A stretch of 64,000 bases of DNA from an uncultured bacterium. GTDB taxonomy: Bacteria > Myxococcota_A > Polyangia > Polyangiales > Houyiibacteriaceae. Shown in pieces: positions 51,981-60,656 of the stretch. The stretch covers positions 62,001 through 126,000 of the forward strand of contig CALJDU010000033.1 of NCBI GenBank assembly GCA_938024995.1, given 5' to 3'. Made by a program: the position numbers and the translations under genes. Under the pieces are notes generated by a model, which was not told the DNA's origin, searched no databases, and worked only from the letters and a program-made list of their open reading frames with translations. Each line of letters starts with the position of its first letter. Position 1 is the stretch's first letter.

Positions 51981-52837
51981 TGCGTGCCCGAGAAGAATCC
52001 AAATGGTGGATCGAGCTCGCGTGCAACGCGGTCTTGGTGCTCGCGGTCGCGTTCGCGCTCTATCCGATCCTCTGGGTCGTGACGCTCGCGCTCTCGCCAG
52101 GGGAGGCGCCCCAGCGCGGCGTGATCCCGGTCCCGGTCGCGCCTTCCCTTGAGCATTTCGACGCGGTCGTGTTGGCGCGGGGCGACGATGGATCCTTGGT
52201 GTTCATACGTCAGATGATGAACTCGCTCGTGATCGCGTTGACGACTGCGACGACCGCGATCCTCATCGCGACGCCTGCGGCCTTCGCGATGTCGCGCTTC
52301 CGCTTTGTTGGGAAAGGGAGCACCACCCTCGCCCTGCTCGCGACACAGATGTTCCCAGGCGTGGCCGCGGCCATCCCGCTCTATCTGATCCTCGACGCGG
52401 TCGGTCTCATCGACACGCTGACCGGTCTCATCTTGGTCTACGCAACGTCCGCCGTTCCCTTCGCGATCTTCCAGCTCCGCGGCGCGTTCGATGGCATCCC
52501 GGTCGACCTCGAAGAAGCCGCGATGGTGGACGGCGCGACTCGCTTCGAGGCGTTCGTCCGCGTGGTCCTCCCCGCGGCGCGACCAGCTCTCGCGGTCACC
52601 GCGCTCTTCGCGTTCATGACGGCGTGGAACGAATTCATCTTGGCGGCGACGTTCTTGTCGCGCGAGGAGGTGTTCACCCTACCGGTTGTTCTCCAGCGCT
52701 TTGTGGGCGAGCACCACGCGCATTGGGGCCGCTTCGCTGCGGGCGCCATCGTCGTGAGCGTACCGGTGATGGCGCTCTTCTATTGGCTGCAGCGGCACTT
52801 GGTGTCAGGCCTGACCGCGGGCGGTGTAAAAGGCTAG
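51980..52837 (+). CDS. Sugar ABC transporter permease, MalG type
   Basis: 285 aa, six membrane helices. GTG start shares a base with the preceding stop. Conserved cytoplasmic loop LEEAAMVDGATRFEAFVRVVLP (EAA motif), plus NSLVIALTTATTAILIATPAAFAMSRF typical of MalG. Pairs with the MalF part of the fusion to form the channel. Starch breakdown products from the amylase pair at 22.7-27.4 kb are a plausible substrate, but this is inference. Confidence 0.93.
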   Translation: MRAREESKWWIELACNAVLVLAVAFALYPILWVVTLALSPGEAPQRGVIPVPVAPSLEHFDAVVLARGDDGSLVFIRQMMNSLVIALTTATTAILIATPAAFAMSRFRFVGKGSTTLALLATQMFPGVAAAIPLYLILDAVGLIDTLTGLILVYATSAVPFAIFQLRGAFDGIPVDLEEAAMVDGATRFEAFVRVVLPAARPALAVTALFAFMTAWNEFILAATFLSREEVFTLPVVLQRFVGEHHAHWGRFAAGAIVVSVPVMALFYWLQRHLVSGLTAGGVKG

Positions 52838-52887
52838 TCGTCCTTCACAGGGTCTTGTGAAAGACGATCGCGCAGGCGGCATCACAG

Positions 52888-53406
52888 ATGCTCGGCTTCG
52901 TGCCGGAGGGACACGAACCTTGTGCCCCGCTGGCGACGTGGTGTTTTGGACCGCAAGATGATCCAGTGCTCCCCCTGCTCTTCGCCGATGACGCTTTCTT
53001 TGTGTCCGTCGTGGATCGCGTCACCGTCTCGTACTTCTCCGGGGAGGTCCGCGACGTACATATCGACCACGCGGTGGACATCGTCCAGAAGCACCCGACG
53101 AACTACACCTTGAGCATCTTGGGGAAGCAATCGCTCCCGCCGTCCCCATCGCAACGCAAGCGAATCACCAGCGCGTACACGGAGGCGTGTCCCGGGATCG
53201 TCGTCGTGTTTCTACAGACCGGCTTTCGCGGCGCGGTCGCGCGGTCGGCCTCTACCGCGATGCAATTTCTCCTTCGGCCCACGTTTCCGATTCACTCGAC
53301 CGCCTCGATTCAGGAAGGCGTCGATCGCATCGGTCGGACGGTCGACGTGCCGACGGCAGCGACGATCGCGGCGACCATTCGCGCACACCAGCAACGCGCG
53401 GCCTAG
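52888..53406 (+). CDS. Conserved-looking small soluble protein, function not recognised
   Basis: 172 aa, no signal or membrane segment. It begins with a beta-rich half (VSVVDRVTVSYFSGEV, NYTLSILG), then an alpha/beta half ending GFRGAVARSASTAMQFLL...HSTASIQEGVDRIGR. The second half has the look of an STAS-like domain, where a helix after GFRG packs on the sheet, but this is a weak impression. A well-formed CDS by base composition. Neighbours are the sugar permease (50 bases upstream) and the convergent FHA regulator. Confidence 0.65.
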   Translation: MLGFVPEGHEPCAPLATWCFGPQDDPVLPLLFADDAFFVSVVDRVTVSYFSGEVRDVHIDHAVDIVQKHPTNYTLSILGKQSLPPSPSQRKRITSAYTEACPGIVVVFLQTGFRGAVARSASTAMQFLLRPTFPIHSTASIQEGVDRIGRTVDVPTAATIAATIRAHQQRAA

Positions 53407-53440
53407 CAGGGCTTGTACCCGCCGTCGTCGAACCGAGAGT

Positions 53441-53480
53441 CAGCGATGGCGAGCGATGGCGAGCGATGGCGAGCGGATGC
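53441..53480. repeat. 10-bp tandem repeat, about four copies
   Basis: GCGATGGCGA repeated head to tail in the 129-base gap between convergent genes. Noncoding microsatellite-like tract; nothing else is seen in 53407-53535. Confidence 0.75.
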
Positions 53481-53535
53481 GCCCACCTATCTCGAGTCAC
53501 GAACGAGGCTCCGCGCGCTGGGCTGGCCTGTCGGG

Positions 53536-55107
53536 TCAGCGCGACTTGCGACGGGTCGTTCGGGGCGGCGGCTTGAGCCCGTACTTCTCCATCTTGTAGA
53601 TGAGCGCGCGTCGGCTAATGCCGAGCTTCTTCGCGGCCTGCGTCTGGTTGTGGTTGCTGTCCGCGAGTGACTTGATGATCGCGTCCCGCTCCACGCTATC
53701 GACATGCTCCCGAAGTCGTCCTTGACTCGCGACGATCGGGACCGGCTCGCTCGGCAGATGCTCAGCGAGGATCTCTCCACCTCGGGACAGGCGCACCGCG
53801 CGCTCCATCGCGTTGCGAAGCTCGAGGACGTTTCCTGGCCACGGATAGCTGCGCATGCGCGCGATCGCGCCGGGCGTGATCTTCGGATCGGCGTCACCCG
53901 CTTCTGCGGCGAAGCTCCTGGCGAGAGGCAAGATGTCCTCCGGTCGGTTTCGCAGCGCTGGGATCTCGTATCGCGCACCATCGATGTGCGCGTAGAGCGA
54001 CTCGTCGAACGCGCCTCGCTCCAGCAGACCTTTCAACGCGCGTTGGGTCGACGCGAGCACGCGAACGTCGACCTTTGTGGATAGGTACATCGCGGCCGCG
54101 CGTTGCGCCGGGACGCAAAGGTCCGCCACCTCATCAAAGAAGAGCGTCCCCCCGTTCGCGCGCGCCGCTTCCCCCGTGTCGCTGAACCACTCATCGAACC
54201 CGCGGTCGAGCGTCGCGCACCGAACCGTCACGAAGGGGCCGGTGCGCCCGCTCATCTCGTGGACGTGTCGAGCGAAGATCGACTTCCCGCAGCTGAGCTC
54301 TCCCGTGAGCATGATCGGCCGGGGCGACGGCGCCGCTTCCCCGAGCTCGTCGATCAGCACTCGAGTCGCGCGATCGTGAATCTCAGCCTTCAGCTCTTCA
54401 AGCCGCGGGGGCGGAACGGACGCGCGTTTCCTGTTTCGCTGGGCAGACCGAAGCGCGCTTCGGACCGCGCGGATCAATCGCTCCGCGTGATCCCCGTCGT
54501 GCGGCGCGATCGCGATTCCATACGTCGCGTCTTTCCCCGCCGCGGCGAGCAAACGCTCGACCACCGCTTCCGCTTCTTCGCGACCCGCGCCGGGCAAGAG
54601 GATCTCGGGTTCGTCGGGCGCGTACGTCGCGATGAGGTCTCCTGCGCGAAAAGAAGAGAGCGCGCGTTGCGTGATCGCGTGCCCCGCGCCCTCTGCGTGG
54701 AGCGCCACGAGCGCGGTCGTCCTCCCCGCCCTTGCTGCCCTCGCGAGCTCCTCGTAGAGACGCTCACGAAACTCGCGATGAGTGAGCGTGCGCCGCTTCG
54801 CGGTCAGCGGGACGCTCACCCCGATCACCAGCTGGGCATCGGCACACGCAATGTCGTCGCCTGGCATCAGCGTCGCAGCCTCCGCCGCGCGGCGACCGTT
54901 GATGTGAACATCGCCGTCACCAGGGAGGAAGCGGACCGCTCCTTTGGTCCAGGAAAGCGTGAAGTGAACCGCCACGCCTTCGTCCAGCGCGAGGCTGGCA
55001 CCGCGCCCTCCCACGGTAAACGCGGTCCCCCGAGGCAGATCGACAACGAAAGTCTCTCCGCGCGCGCGAACCACGACGAACGCGCTGGTTACCTCCTCAT
55101 ACGCCAT
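53536..55107 (-). CDS. FHA / AAA+ / Fis-type regulator lacking the GAFTGA loop
   Basis: 523 aa. N-terminal FHA-like domain (about 8-100), a middle region with GGDEF-like spacing (about 105-225), an AAA+ domain (about 235-455) and a C-terminal Fis helix-turn-helix (NQTQAAKKLGISRRALIYKM, about 487-506). Walker A is altered to TGELSCGKS and Walker B is FFDEVADL. The segment that should hold GAFTGA, the contact to sigma-54, is missing between residues 300 and 320, and the arginine of the FRxDLYYRL motif is changed (FDESLYAHI). It therefore probably cannot remodel sigma-54 holoenzyme and may be a repressor, sigma-70 regulator or dead enhancer protein. Divergent from the Crp/Fnr gene. Confidence 0.85.
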   Translation of the reverse strand: MAYEEVTSAFVVVRARGETFVVDLPRGTAFTVGGRGASLALDEGVAVHFTLSWTKGAVRFLPGDGDVHINGRRAAEAATLMPGDDIACADAQLVIGVSVPLTAKRRTLTHREFRERLYEELARAARAGRTTALVALHAEGAGHAITQRALSSFRAGDLIATYAPDEPEILLPGAGREEAEAVVERLLAAAGKDATYGIAIAPHDGDHAERLIRAVRSALRSAQRNRKRASVPPPRLEELKAEIHDRATRVLIDELGEAAPSPRPIMLTGELSCGKSIFARHVHEMSGRTGPFVTVRCATLDRGFDEWFSDTGEAARANGGTLFFDEVADLCVPAQRAAAMYLSTKVDVRVLASTQRALKGLLERGAFDESLYAHIDGARYEIPALRNRPEDILPLARSFAAEAGDADPKITPGAIARMRSYPWPGNVLELRNAMERAVRLSRGGEILAEHLPSEPVPIVASQGRLREHVDSVERDAIIKSLADSNHNQTQAAKKLGISRRALIYKMEKYGLKPPPRTTRRKSR

Positions 55108-55170
55108 GCTCCTCGCAACTATAGCAACGGTGAACTCACAGAAGCTTTCATGAGGTGGTAGAGTCGCGTC

Positions 55171-55896
55171 ATGGCGATTGCCCCGCGCTCGGCCGAGGAA
55201 CTCCTCAAAGACGTCACCGTCATCAAGAACCTGCCCGCGACCGACTTAAAGGCGCTCGCGGATGCCGCAGAAATTCGAAAGGCGAACCGTGGCGCTCCGC
55301 TATTTAGCGAGGGACAAACCGCCGAAGGCCTCTGGGTGGTCCGGACCGGTGAGGTCAAACTGACCAAAAGCGGCAAAGACGGGCGCGAGCAGATTCTTTA
55401 TCTCGCGCGACCGGGTCGTTCGATCGTTGAAGGGCTCCGGTTCGATGGTTCGGGGTACCCGGCGAGCGCGATCGCGATGCGCGCGGCCAGCGCGGTGCTC
55501 TTTTCCAACGAGTTCCTCTCTCGCTTGGGAGAGCGGCGACCCAACATCATGCGGATGCTCGTCGACCTCCGCGCGCGTCGGTCTGACCGAACGCTCGCGC
55601 TCGTGAGTGACCTCTCGCTCCGGACGGTCCCGGCGCGGCTCGCTTCGTTCCTCTGTGCGCTCGTCGCGATGCGCGAAGCGAACGGCCAAGACTCACGGAA
55701 CCTCGTCCGAGACCTGACAACGGAAACGGTCGCGGGTCGATTGGGAACGGTTCGCGAGGAGATCTCTCGCGGGCTCGCGTACCTGGAGCGACAAGGAGCC
55801 CTCTCTGTCAGCCCGGACCTCATTGAGGTCGTTGACCTCAAGCGGCTCGAGCAGATCGCGTACGGCCCGAAAAAGAGCCGCTCGCGCAACAGCTGA
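55171..55896 (+). CDS. Crp/Fnr family transcription regulator
   Basis: 241 aa. Cyclic-nucleotide-binding fold at about 10-135 (IRKANRGAPLFSEGQTAEGLWVVRTGEVKLTKSG) and a winged helix at about 150-230 with recognition region TTETVAGRLGTVREEISRGLAYLERQGAL. The nucleotide-contact residues of Crp (E and R of the phosphate cassette) are not obvious (RSIVEGLRFDGSGYPASA), and no FNR cysteines exist, so the ligand is unknown. The 63-base gap to the divergent FHA regulator suggests shared control. Confidence 0.88.
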   Translation: MAIAPRSAEELLKDVTVIKNLPATDLKALADAAEIRKANRGAPLFSEGQTAEGLWVVRTGEVKLTKSGKDGREQILYLARPGRSIVEGLRFDGSGYPASAIAMRAASAVLFSNEFLSRLGERRPNIMRMLVDLRARRSDRTLALVSDLSLRTVPARLASFLCALVAMREANGQDSRNLVRDLTTETVAGRLGTVREEISRGLAYLERQGALSVSPDLIEVVDLKRLEQIAYGPKKSRSRNS

Positions 55897-55974
55897 GCGC
55901 GACCAACAACTGAGCAACCGCTGAGCGGGTTCTCCTACGCGTCTGACCGACTCACCCCTCGCCACACCCGACCA

Positions 55975-56898
55975 TCACCGGTCACGCGTCGCGAGCGCCT
56001 CCGCGATCATCGGCCAGACGTGCGCGCCAGGGCGGAAGCGGAGCTGGTGGCTCGGCGCCGTCGACAGGGCCGCGAAAAGAACATCCTCGAGCTCCTCCGC
56101 GAGCGCCGCGACGCGGTTCACGATCGGGCTCCCCGCGAGCGCGGTCGCGAACATCTTCCCGCGCGAGAGCGGCCTGAGCCCTTCGTCGTCAGACTGCGCG
56201 AGGTCAACAAACGCGATGACCTTTTCGTTCACGCGATGGGTGATCTCGTTCCCAAGATCGCCAGAGAACGGAGTGCCGTGAACCGTGCCGTCCGCGTCCA
56301 AGATATGGATCTCGTCTCCTAAGACCCGCAGCCCAGCATCGTGCGCGAGCTTGCTGAGCGTGCTCTTCCCAGCGCCAGAATGACCTGGGTAGAGCACCGC
56401 GCCTCCCTCTACCGCGACGCAGCCGGAGTGGAGCATCACGGAGCCGGTGCGCGGCAAGTGAAGCGCCAGGAGCGCGCGCGCAGTGTTCTCGATCGCTTGC
56501 ACCGCGAGCACCGGGTCACCGATCAGCAGCTCCCCAATCGCTCCCGTCAGCGTCGCGCAGAACGCCAGACCCGCGAGCTCCACCACCCCGTCCGCGCGCG
56601 TGGTGTCGAGCGCCATCTGGTACTCGAAGTTCCCCGCTGGGACGTCGTGAAACGAATCCGCGTCGGCGGCCTCAGCGCGCACGATGACATCGGCGGTCGC
56701 GACGTCTCCGGTCGTCGACACAGAGTCGCCATATCGTTGCCCGAGCGCGTCCGTGAGCGACGCGCTGAGCCCGGTCACCGCGACGCGCCGCGCGCCGATC
56801 GCTAAGACGGCGGCGCGCTCACCAAACGATCCTCGCGCGGTGACGTCCCGTGAGACGTAGTCCTCTCGTCGGTTCGCGATCCGAATCTCAGGCTGCAT
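55975..56898 (-). CDS. HPr kinase-like (HprK-related) serine kinase
   Basis: About 307 aa from the ATG at 56898, which has GGAGG four bases upstream. The C-terminal half matches the HprK fold: P-loop LYPGHSGAGKSTLSKLAHDAG, a helix with LGDEIHIL and PFSGDLGN. Such HprK-related kinases in myxobacteria and proteobacteria usually sit in clusters with peptide chaperones and S24/S26 peptidases and are not linked to the phosphotransferase system. Start overlaps the end of the S26 gene by 11 bases. Substrate unknown; a cell-surface peptide or protein modification pathway is an inference. Confidence 0.78.
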   Translation of the reverse strand: MQPEIRIANRREDYVSRDVTARGSFGERAAVLAIGARRVAVTGLSASLTDALGQRYGDSVSTTGDVATADVIVRAEAADADSFHDVPAGNFEYQMALDTTRADGVVELAGLAFCATLTGAIGELLIGDPVLAVQAIENTARALLALHLPRTGSVMLHSGCVAVEGGAVLYPGHSGAGKSTLSKLAHDAGLRVLGDEIHILDADGTVHGTPFSGDLGNEITHRVNEKVIAFVDLAQSDDEGLRPLSRGKMFATALAGSPIVNRVAALAEELEDVLFAALSTAPSHQLRFRPGAHVWPMIAEALATRDR

Positions 56899-57259
56899 TC
56901 CGCCTCCGCGCATGAGCTCGCGAAACGCGAGCGCGGATAACGTCAAAGACGCCCAACCGCCCCCCCGCGGGTACGTCGGGCGCGACCGCGACGATTTGGC
57001 TCAGGACGATCGCGGGGTCGGGTGACTCACTGGCGTCTCCTGCCGTGATCACGCGCCAACCACCCCACCAATAGCGAACGATACAGCGATGCAAAACGAG
57101 ACGCCCGCTCGCGTCCTCGAACAGAACGACCTGCCCCTTGTTCGGGAGCCCTCGCGGGCGTTCCAAACGCACGACGGAGCCAGCGGCGAGGGCTGGCGAC
57201 ATCGATGACCCAGACACCCGCAACGACGATTGGAAGTCGTCCTGTCCCTCGTGGAGCAT
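56888..57259 (-). CDS. S24/S26-type signal peptidase-like protein (Ser-His)
   Basis: 123 aa. Signal peptidase I core without the usual extra domain: SGSSMSPALAAGSVV with nucleophile S19, GQVVLFEDASGRLVLHRCI with H57 where bacterial LepB has Lys, and ITAGDASESPDP. The Ser-His pair is that of SipW/archaeal/ER signal peptidases. No membrane anchor is seen. It overlaps the HprK-like gene, so the two act together. The start at 57259 was chosen for the motif; the frame extends to 57364. Confidence 0.75.
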   Translation of the reverse strand: MLHEGQDDFQSSLRVSGSSMSPALAAGSVVRLERPRGLPNKGQVVLFEDASGRLVLHRCIVRYWWGGWRVITAGDASESPDPAIVLSQIVAVAPDVPAGGRLGVFDVIRARVSRAHARRRNAA

Positions 57260-57447
57260 TCCCTCCACGCTAGCAGGCCATCGGCTCGGTGCACCCACAC
57301 GAAAGTGTCGCTGCTCGCGCAAATGCGTCGTAAATGGATGGGCGCGCCGCGCTTGGGCGAGCAACCGTTCTCGAGAACCACCCCTACAAAGATGCGCAAC
57401 CTCAGAAAAGATTCACGGTCCCGCCGTGGTCGGCGTAAGCTGTCGAC

Positions 57448-58680
57448 GTGACCGGTCCCAAGGATCTCGTCGTCATCGAGGACGGCGCTGTCCGGGTCGC
57501 AGGAGGCGACGCCGAGCGGCGACTACGTGATCGCGCAGGGCGCTATCACCTGCTCGTTGATCTCCCGGGCTTTGTCGTATTCCGAAAGGAAGAGGACACC
57601 TCCAACATCCCAATGGCCGGTCAGGTGATCGGCCGGATGTCGATGATCGAGATCGTCAACATCATCGCGCAGGCAGGGTGGCAGGGTCTGCTGGAGGTCT
57701 TCGGCGAAGGTCACCATCGCGCGCTCATGTTCGAGCACGGCGCGCTTCGTTTCGCGCGTTCGGACGCCCCGGAAGACTTGCTCGGCGAAGTGCTCTTTCG
57801 ACGCGGTCTGCTCTCGCGCGCACAGCTCAACGAGCTGCTCCCGGAGCTCGGGCCCGAGCGACGGATCGGGGCCGTCGCGGTGGATCGCAACATCATCGAC
57901 CGCAACCAGCTCTTCGACGCGCTCAAGCGGCAGACCCAAGACATCTTCTTCTCGACGCTCTTGGTCACGGACGGCCACTACCTCTTCCGCACGCTCGGTG
58001 AAAACGACTCGCCGCCGCCCACCACGCTCCACCTTCCGATTCAGGGCCTGCTCATGGAGGGCGTGCAGCGCATCGACGAGATGGCGCTCTTCGAGAAGAA
58101 GATCCCGTCCAACCAGCTCTGCCCGATCATCAACCCGGGCGTGAAGCACTCGACGCTCAACGAGACCGCCTACGCGATCCTCGAGTACAGCAACGGCGTG
58201 CACACGATCGAGGAGATCGCGCGGCTCACCGGCCTTGGCGAGTTCGAGACGACCCGCGCCATCTATCACCTGATGCAGCAGAAGGTGCTGGGGCTCCAGG
58301 CCGCCACGCAGATCGACGAGGAAGCGGTCCGCGCGCTGGTCGAGAAGTTCAACGCGGTGATGCAGGACATCTTCGTCGCCGTCGCGACCTACGGCGGTCT
58401 CGACAACGCGAAGTCCTCGCTCGACCAGTGGATCGAGGCGAGCGGATACAGGACGTTCTTCACGCTTGGCGCGCTCGGCGAGGTGGAGCCCGAGGGTGTG
58501 CTCACGGGTCTGGAGACGGCCGTCATGGGCGGGACCAATCCCCTCGACCTGCTTCACCAGGCGCTCCATGAGCTGACCGCGTTCGCGTTGTTCAGCGCGA
58601 CCGCCACGTTGCCCCGAGACCAAGAGCTCGCCTTGGCGCGTGACGTCAACCGGCGCCTGAAGCGGATCTCCCAGGAGTAG
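57448..58680 (+). CDS. DUF4388 (PATAN-like) protein
   Basis: 410 aa, cytoplasmic. GTG start. Residues about 55-165 are a DUF4388 domain (MAGQVIGRMSMIEIVNIIAQAGWQGLLEVFG, RALMFEHGALRFARS, DLLGEVLFRRGLLSRAQL). A winged-helix-like part follows (ILEYSNGVHTIEEIARLTGLGEFETTRAIYHLMQQ) and a helical C-terminus. DUF4388 proteins are common in gliding and signalling loci of Deltaproteobacteria as polarity or response-regulator partners. Three bases before trpB, so co-transcription with trp genes is likely but the functional link is unclear. Confidence 0.85.
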   Translation: MTGPKDLVVIEDGAVRVAGGDAERRLRDRAGRYHLLVDLPGFVVFRKEEDTSNIPMAGQVIGRMSMIEIVNIIAQAGWQGLLEVFGEGHHRALMFEHGALRFARSDAPEDLLGEVLFRRGLLSRAQLNELLPELGPERRIGAVAVDRNIIDRNQLFDALKRQTQDIFFSTLLVTDGHYLFRTLGENDSPPPTTLHLPIQGLLMEGVQRIDEMALFEKKIPSNQLCPIINPGVKHSTLNETAYAILEYSNGVHTIEEIARLTGLGEFETTRAIYHLMQQKVLGLQAATQIDEEAVRALVEKFNAVMQDIFVAVATYGGLDNAKSSLDQWIEASGYRTFFTLGALGEVEPEGVLTGLETAVMGGTNPLDLLHQALHELTAFALFSATATLPRDQELALARDVNRRLKRISQE

Positions 58681-58683
58681 CAG

Positions 58684-59850
58684 ATGAACGATGGACGCTA
58701 CGGCGAGTTCGGCGGGCGTTACGTCCCCGAGACCCTCATCCCCGCGCTCAACGAACTGACCGCGGCGTTTGAGAGCGCGGTCGCAGACCCCGCCTTCTGT
58801 GGCGAGCTGACCGAGCTCCTGCGGACCTACGTGGGCCGACCGACCGCGCTCACCTTCGCGCCGTCGCTCTCGAAAGCGATCGGGCGCGAGGTCTTCCTCA
58901 AGCGCGAAGACCTCTGTCACACCGGCGCGCACAAGGTGAACAACACCATTGGGCAGGTGCTCCTCGCGAAGCGGATGGGCAAGACGCGCGTCATCGCCGA
59001 GACCGGCGCGGGTCAACACGGCGTCGCGACCGCGACCGCGTGCGCGCGTTTCTCGATCCCGTGCGAGGTGTTCATGGGCGCTGAGGACGTCCGACGCCAA
59101 GCGCCCAATGTGGAGCGGATGAAGATCTTGGGCGCGCAGGTCACGCCGGTGCAGTCGGGTTCGCGAACGCTCAAGGACGCGATGAACGAGGCCCTTCGAA
59201 ACTGGGTCACGCACGTGCGCGATACGTTTTACTGCGTCGGCTCGGTCGCGGGACCGCACCCGTACCCCGCGATGGTTCGCCACTTCCAGGAAGTGATCGG
59301 GAGAGAAGCGCGCGAGCAGTTCCTCGCCGCGACCGGTGCGCTTCCCGGTGCGGTCATCGCGTGCGTCGGCGGTGGCTCGAACGCGATGGGGATCTTCAGC
59401 GGGTTCCTCGCGGACCCTGACGTTGCGCTCTTCGGTGTCGAAGCCGCAGGAGACGGCGTCGAGACCGAGAGACACGCGGCGACGCTGACCGCGGGCTCCG
59501 TTGGCGTGCTCCATGGGTCGAAGTCCTACGTGCTTCAACGCGACGGTCAGATCCTCGAAGCGCACTCCATCAGCGCGGGCCTCGACTACCCCGGCGTCGG
59601 ACCCGAACACGCGCACCTGAAAGACGAAGGCCGCGCCGTCTACGCCGCCGTGACGGACCGAGAGGCGCTCGAAGCGTTTCAGTGGGTCGCGCGAGAAGAG
59701 GGCATCTTGTGCGCGCTCGAGACCAGCCACGCGTTCGCCTACCTTGATCGCGCCAAAGCGCAGACCGACGGTCCGCTCTTGGTCTGTTGCTCTGGACGTG
59801 GCGACAAAGACCAGAGCACCGCGCTCGCCGCGATCGAGGCGCTCTCGTGA
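58684..59850 (+). CDS. trpB: Tryptophan synthase beta chain
   Basis: 388 aa PLP enzyme joining indole and serine to tryptophan. [14 protein letters not shown] at the start, [19 protein letters not shown] with the PLP lysine K84, [40 protein letters not shown] and [13 protein letters not shown]. All catalytic parts are present. trpA overlaps by four bases (GTGA). trpC, trpF and trpE are not in the window. Confidence 0.97.
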   Translation: MNDGRYGEFGGRYVPETLIPALNELTAAFESAVADPAFCGELTELLRTYVGRPTALTFAPSLSKAIGREVFLKREDLCHTGAHKVNNTIGQVLLAKRMGKTRVIAETGAGQHGVATATACARFSIPCEVFMGAEDVRRQAPNVERMKILGAQVTPVQSGSRTLKDAMNEALRNWVTHVRDTFYCVGSVAGPHPYPAMVRHFQEVIGREAREQFLAATGALPGAVIACVGGGSNAMGIFSGFLADPDVALFGVEAAGDGVETERHAATLTAGSVGVLHGSKSYVLQRDGQILEAHSISAGLDYPGVGPEHAHLKDEGRAVYAAVTDREALEAFQWVAREEGILCALETSHAFAYLDRAKAQTDGPLLVCCSGRGDKDQSTALAAIEALS

Positions 59851-60656
59851 GCGCGAACCGAGTCGAGAACGCGTTCACGAAGGCCGCCGAGGAGAACCGC
59901 GCTGCGCTCGTCATCTACCTCTGCGCGGGCGACCCGACTCCGGCCGCGACGGTGAAGCTGATCGAAGCGATCGCCGACGCGGGCGCGGACGTGATCGAGC
60001 TGGGGACCCCCTTCTCCGATCCCACCGCGGACGGCCCGACGATTCAGCGCGCCAGTGAACGCGCGCTCGCGGCGGGGATGAACGTCCCGACTCTCTTCTC
60101 GGTTGTGCGAGAGGTTCGCCGCGGACCGGCGCGGGACATCCCGATCGTTTCTTTTGGTTATTACAATCCGATCCTCGCTTACGGCGAAGACGCCTACCTG
60201 CGCGACGCCTCGGAAGCAGGGATGGACGCGCTGCTCCTGGTCGATCTTCCGCTCGAGGAGCTCGCCGCGCGCGAAGCCGCCGCGTTGCGCGCAGGCCTCC
60301 CTCTCGTGCCCCTGGTCGCGCCGACCTCGCCCCCTGAACGCGTCGCGAAAGCAGGCGAGCTCGCGAGCGCGTTTCTCTATTACGTCTCGATGACCGGGGT
60401 AACCGGCAGCAAGAGCGCGGATCTGGGAGACGCCAGTGAGCGCGCCGCGGCCATCCAAAAGAGCACCGGTCGTCCGGTCGCGCTCGGGTTCGGCGTGAAG
60501 ACCCCCGAAGACGTGCGAACGGTCGCGAAGCAAACCGCGGGGGTCGTCGTAGGGAGCGCGGTCGTTCAACAGATCGAGCAAGCCGACGACGTAGACGACG
60601 CTCTTCGCCGGGTGCACGCCTTGGTGTCCGCGCTCCGGTCGGCGACCTCCCGATGA
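59847..60656 (+). CDS. trpA: Tryptophan synthase alpha chain
   Basis: 269 aa. Cleaves indole-3-glycerol phosphate to indole. Catalytic E51 ([19 protein letters not shown]) and D62, [21 protein letters not shown], and [10 protein letters not shown] phosphate-binding loop. GTG start overlapping trpB and ATGA overlap with the next lipoprotein gene. Confidence 0.97.
   Translation: MSANRVENAFTKAAEENRAALVIYLCAGDPTPAATVKLIEAIADAGADVIELGTPFSDPTADGPTIQRASERALAAGMNVPTLFSVVREVRRGPARDIPIVSFGYYNPILAYGEDAYLRDASEAGMDALLLVDLPLEELAAREAAALRAGLPLVPLVAPTSPPERVAKAGELASAFLYYVSMTGVTGSKSADLGDASERAAAIQKSTGRPVALGFGVKTPEDVRTVAKQTAGVVVGSAVVQQIEQADDVDDALRRVHALVSALRSATSR

Noticed and set aside
57523-59730. 735-aa open frame on the minus strand
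   Set aside because: It lies opposite DUF4388 and trpB, both of which have clear motifs; Arg/Asp/Glu/Val-rich composition is typical of GC-rich antisense frames.
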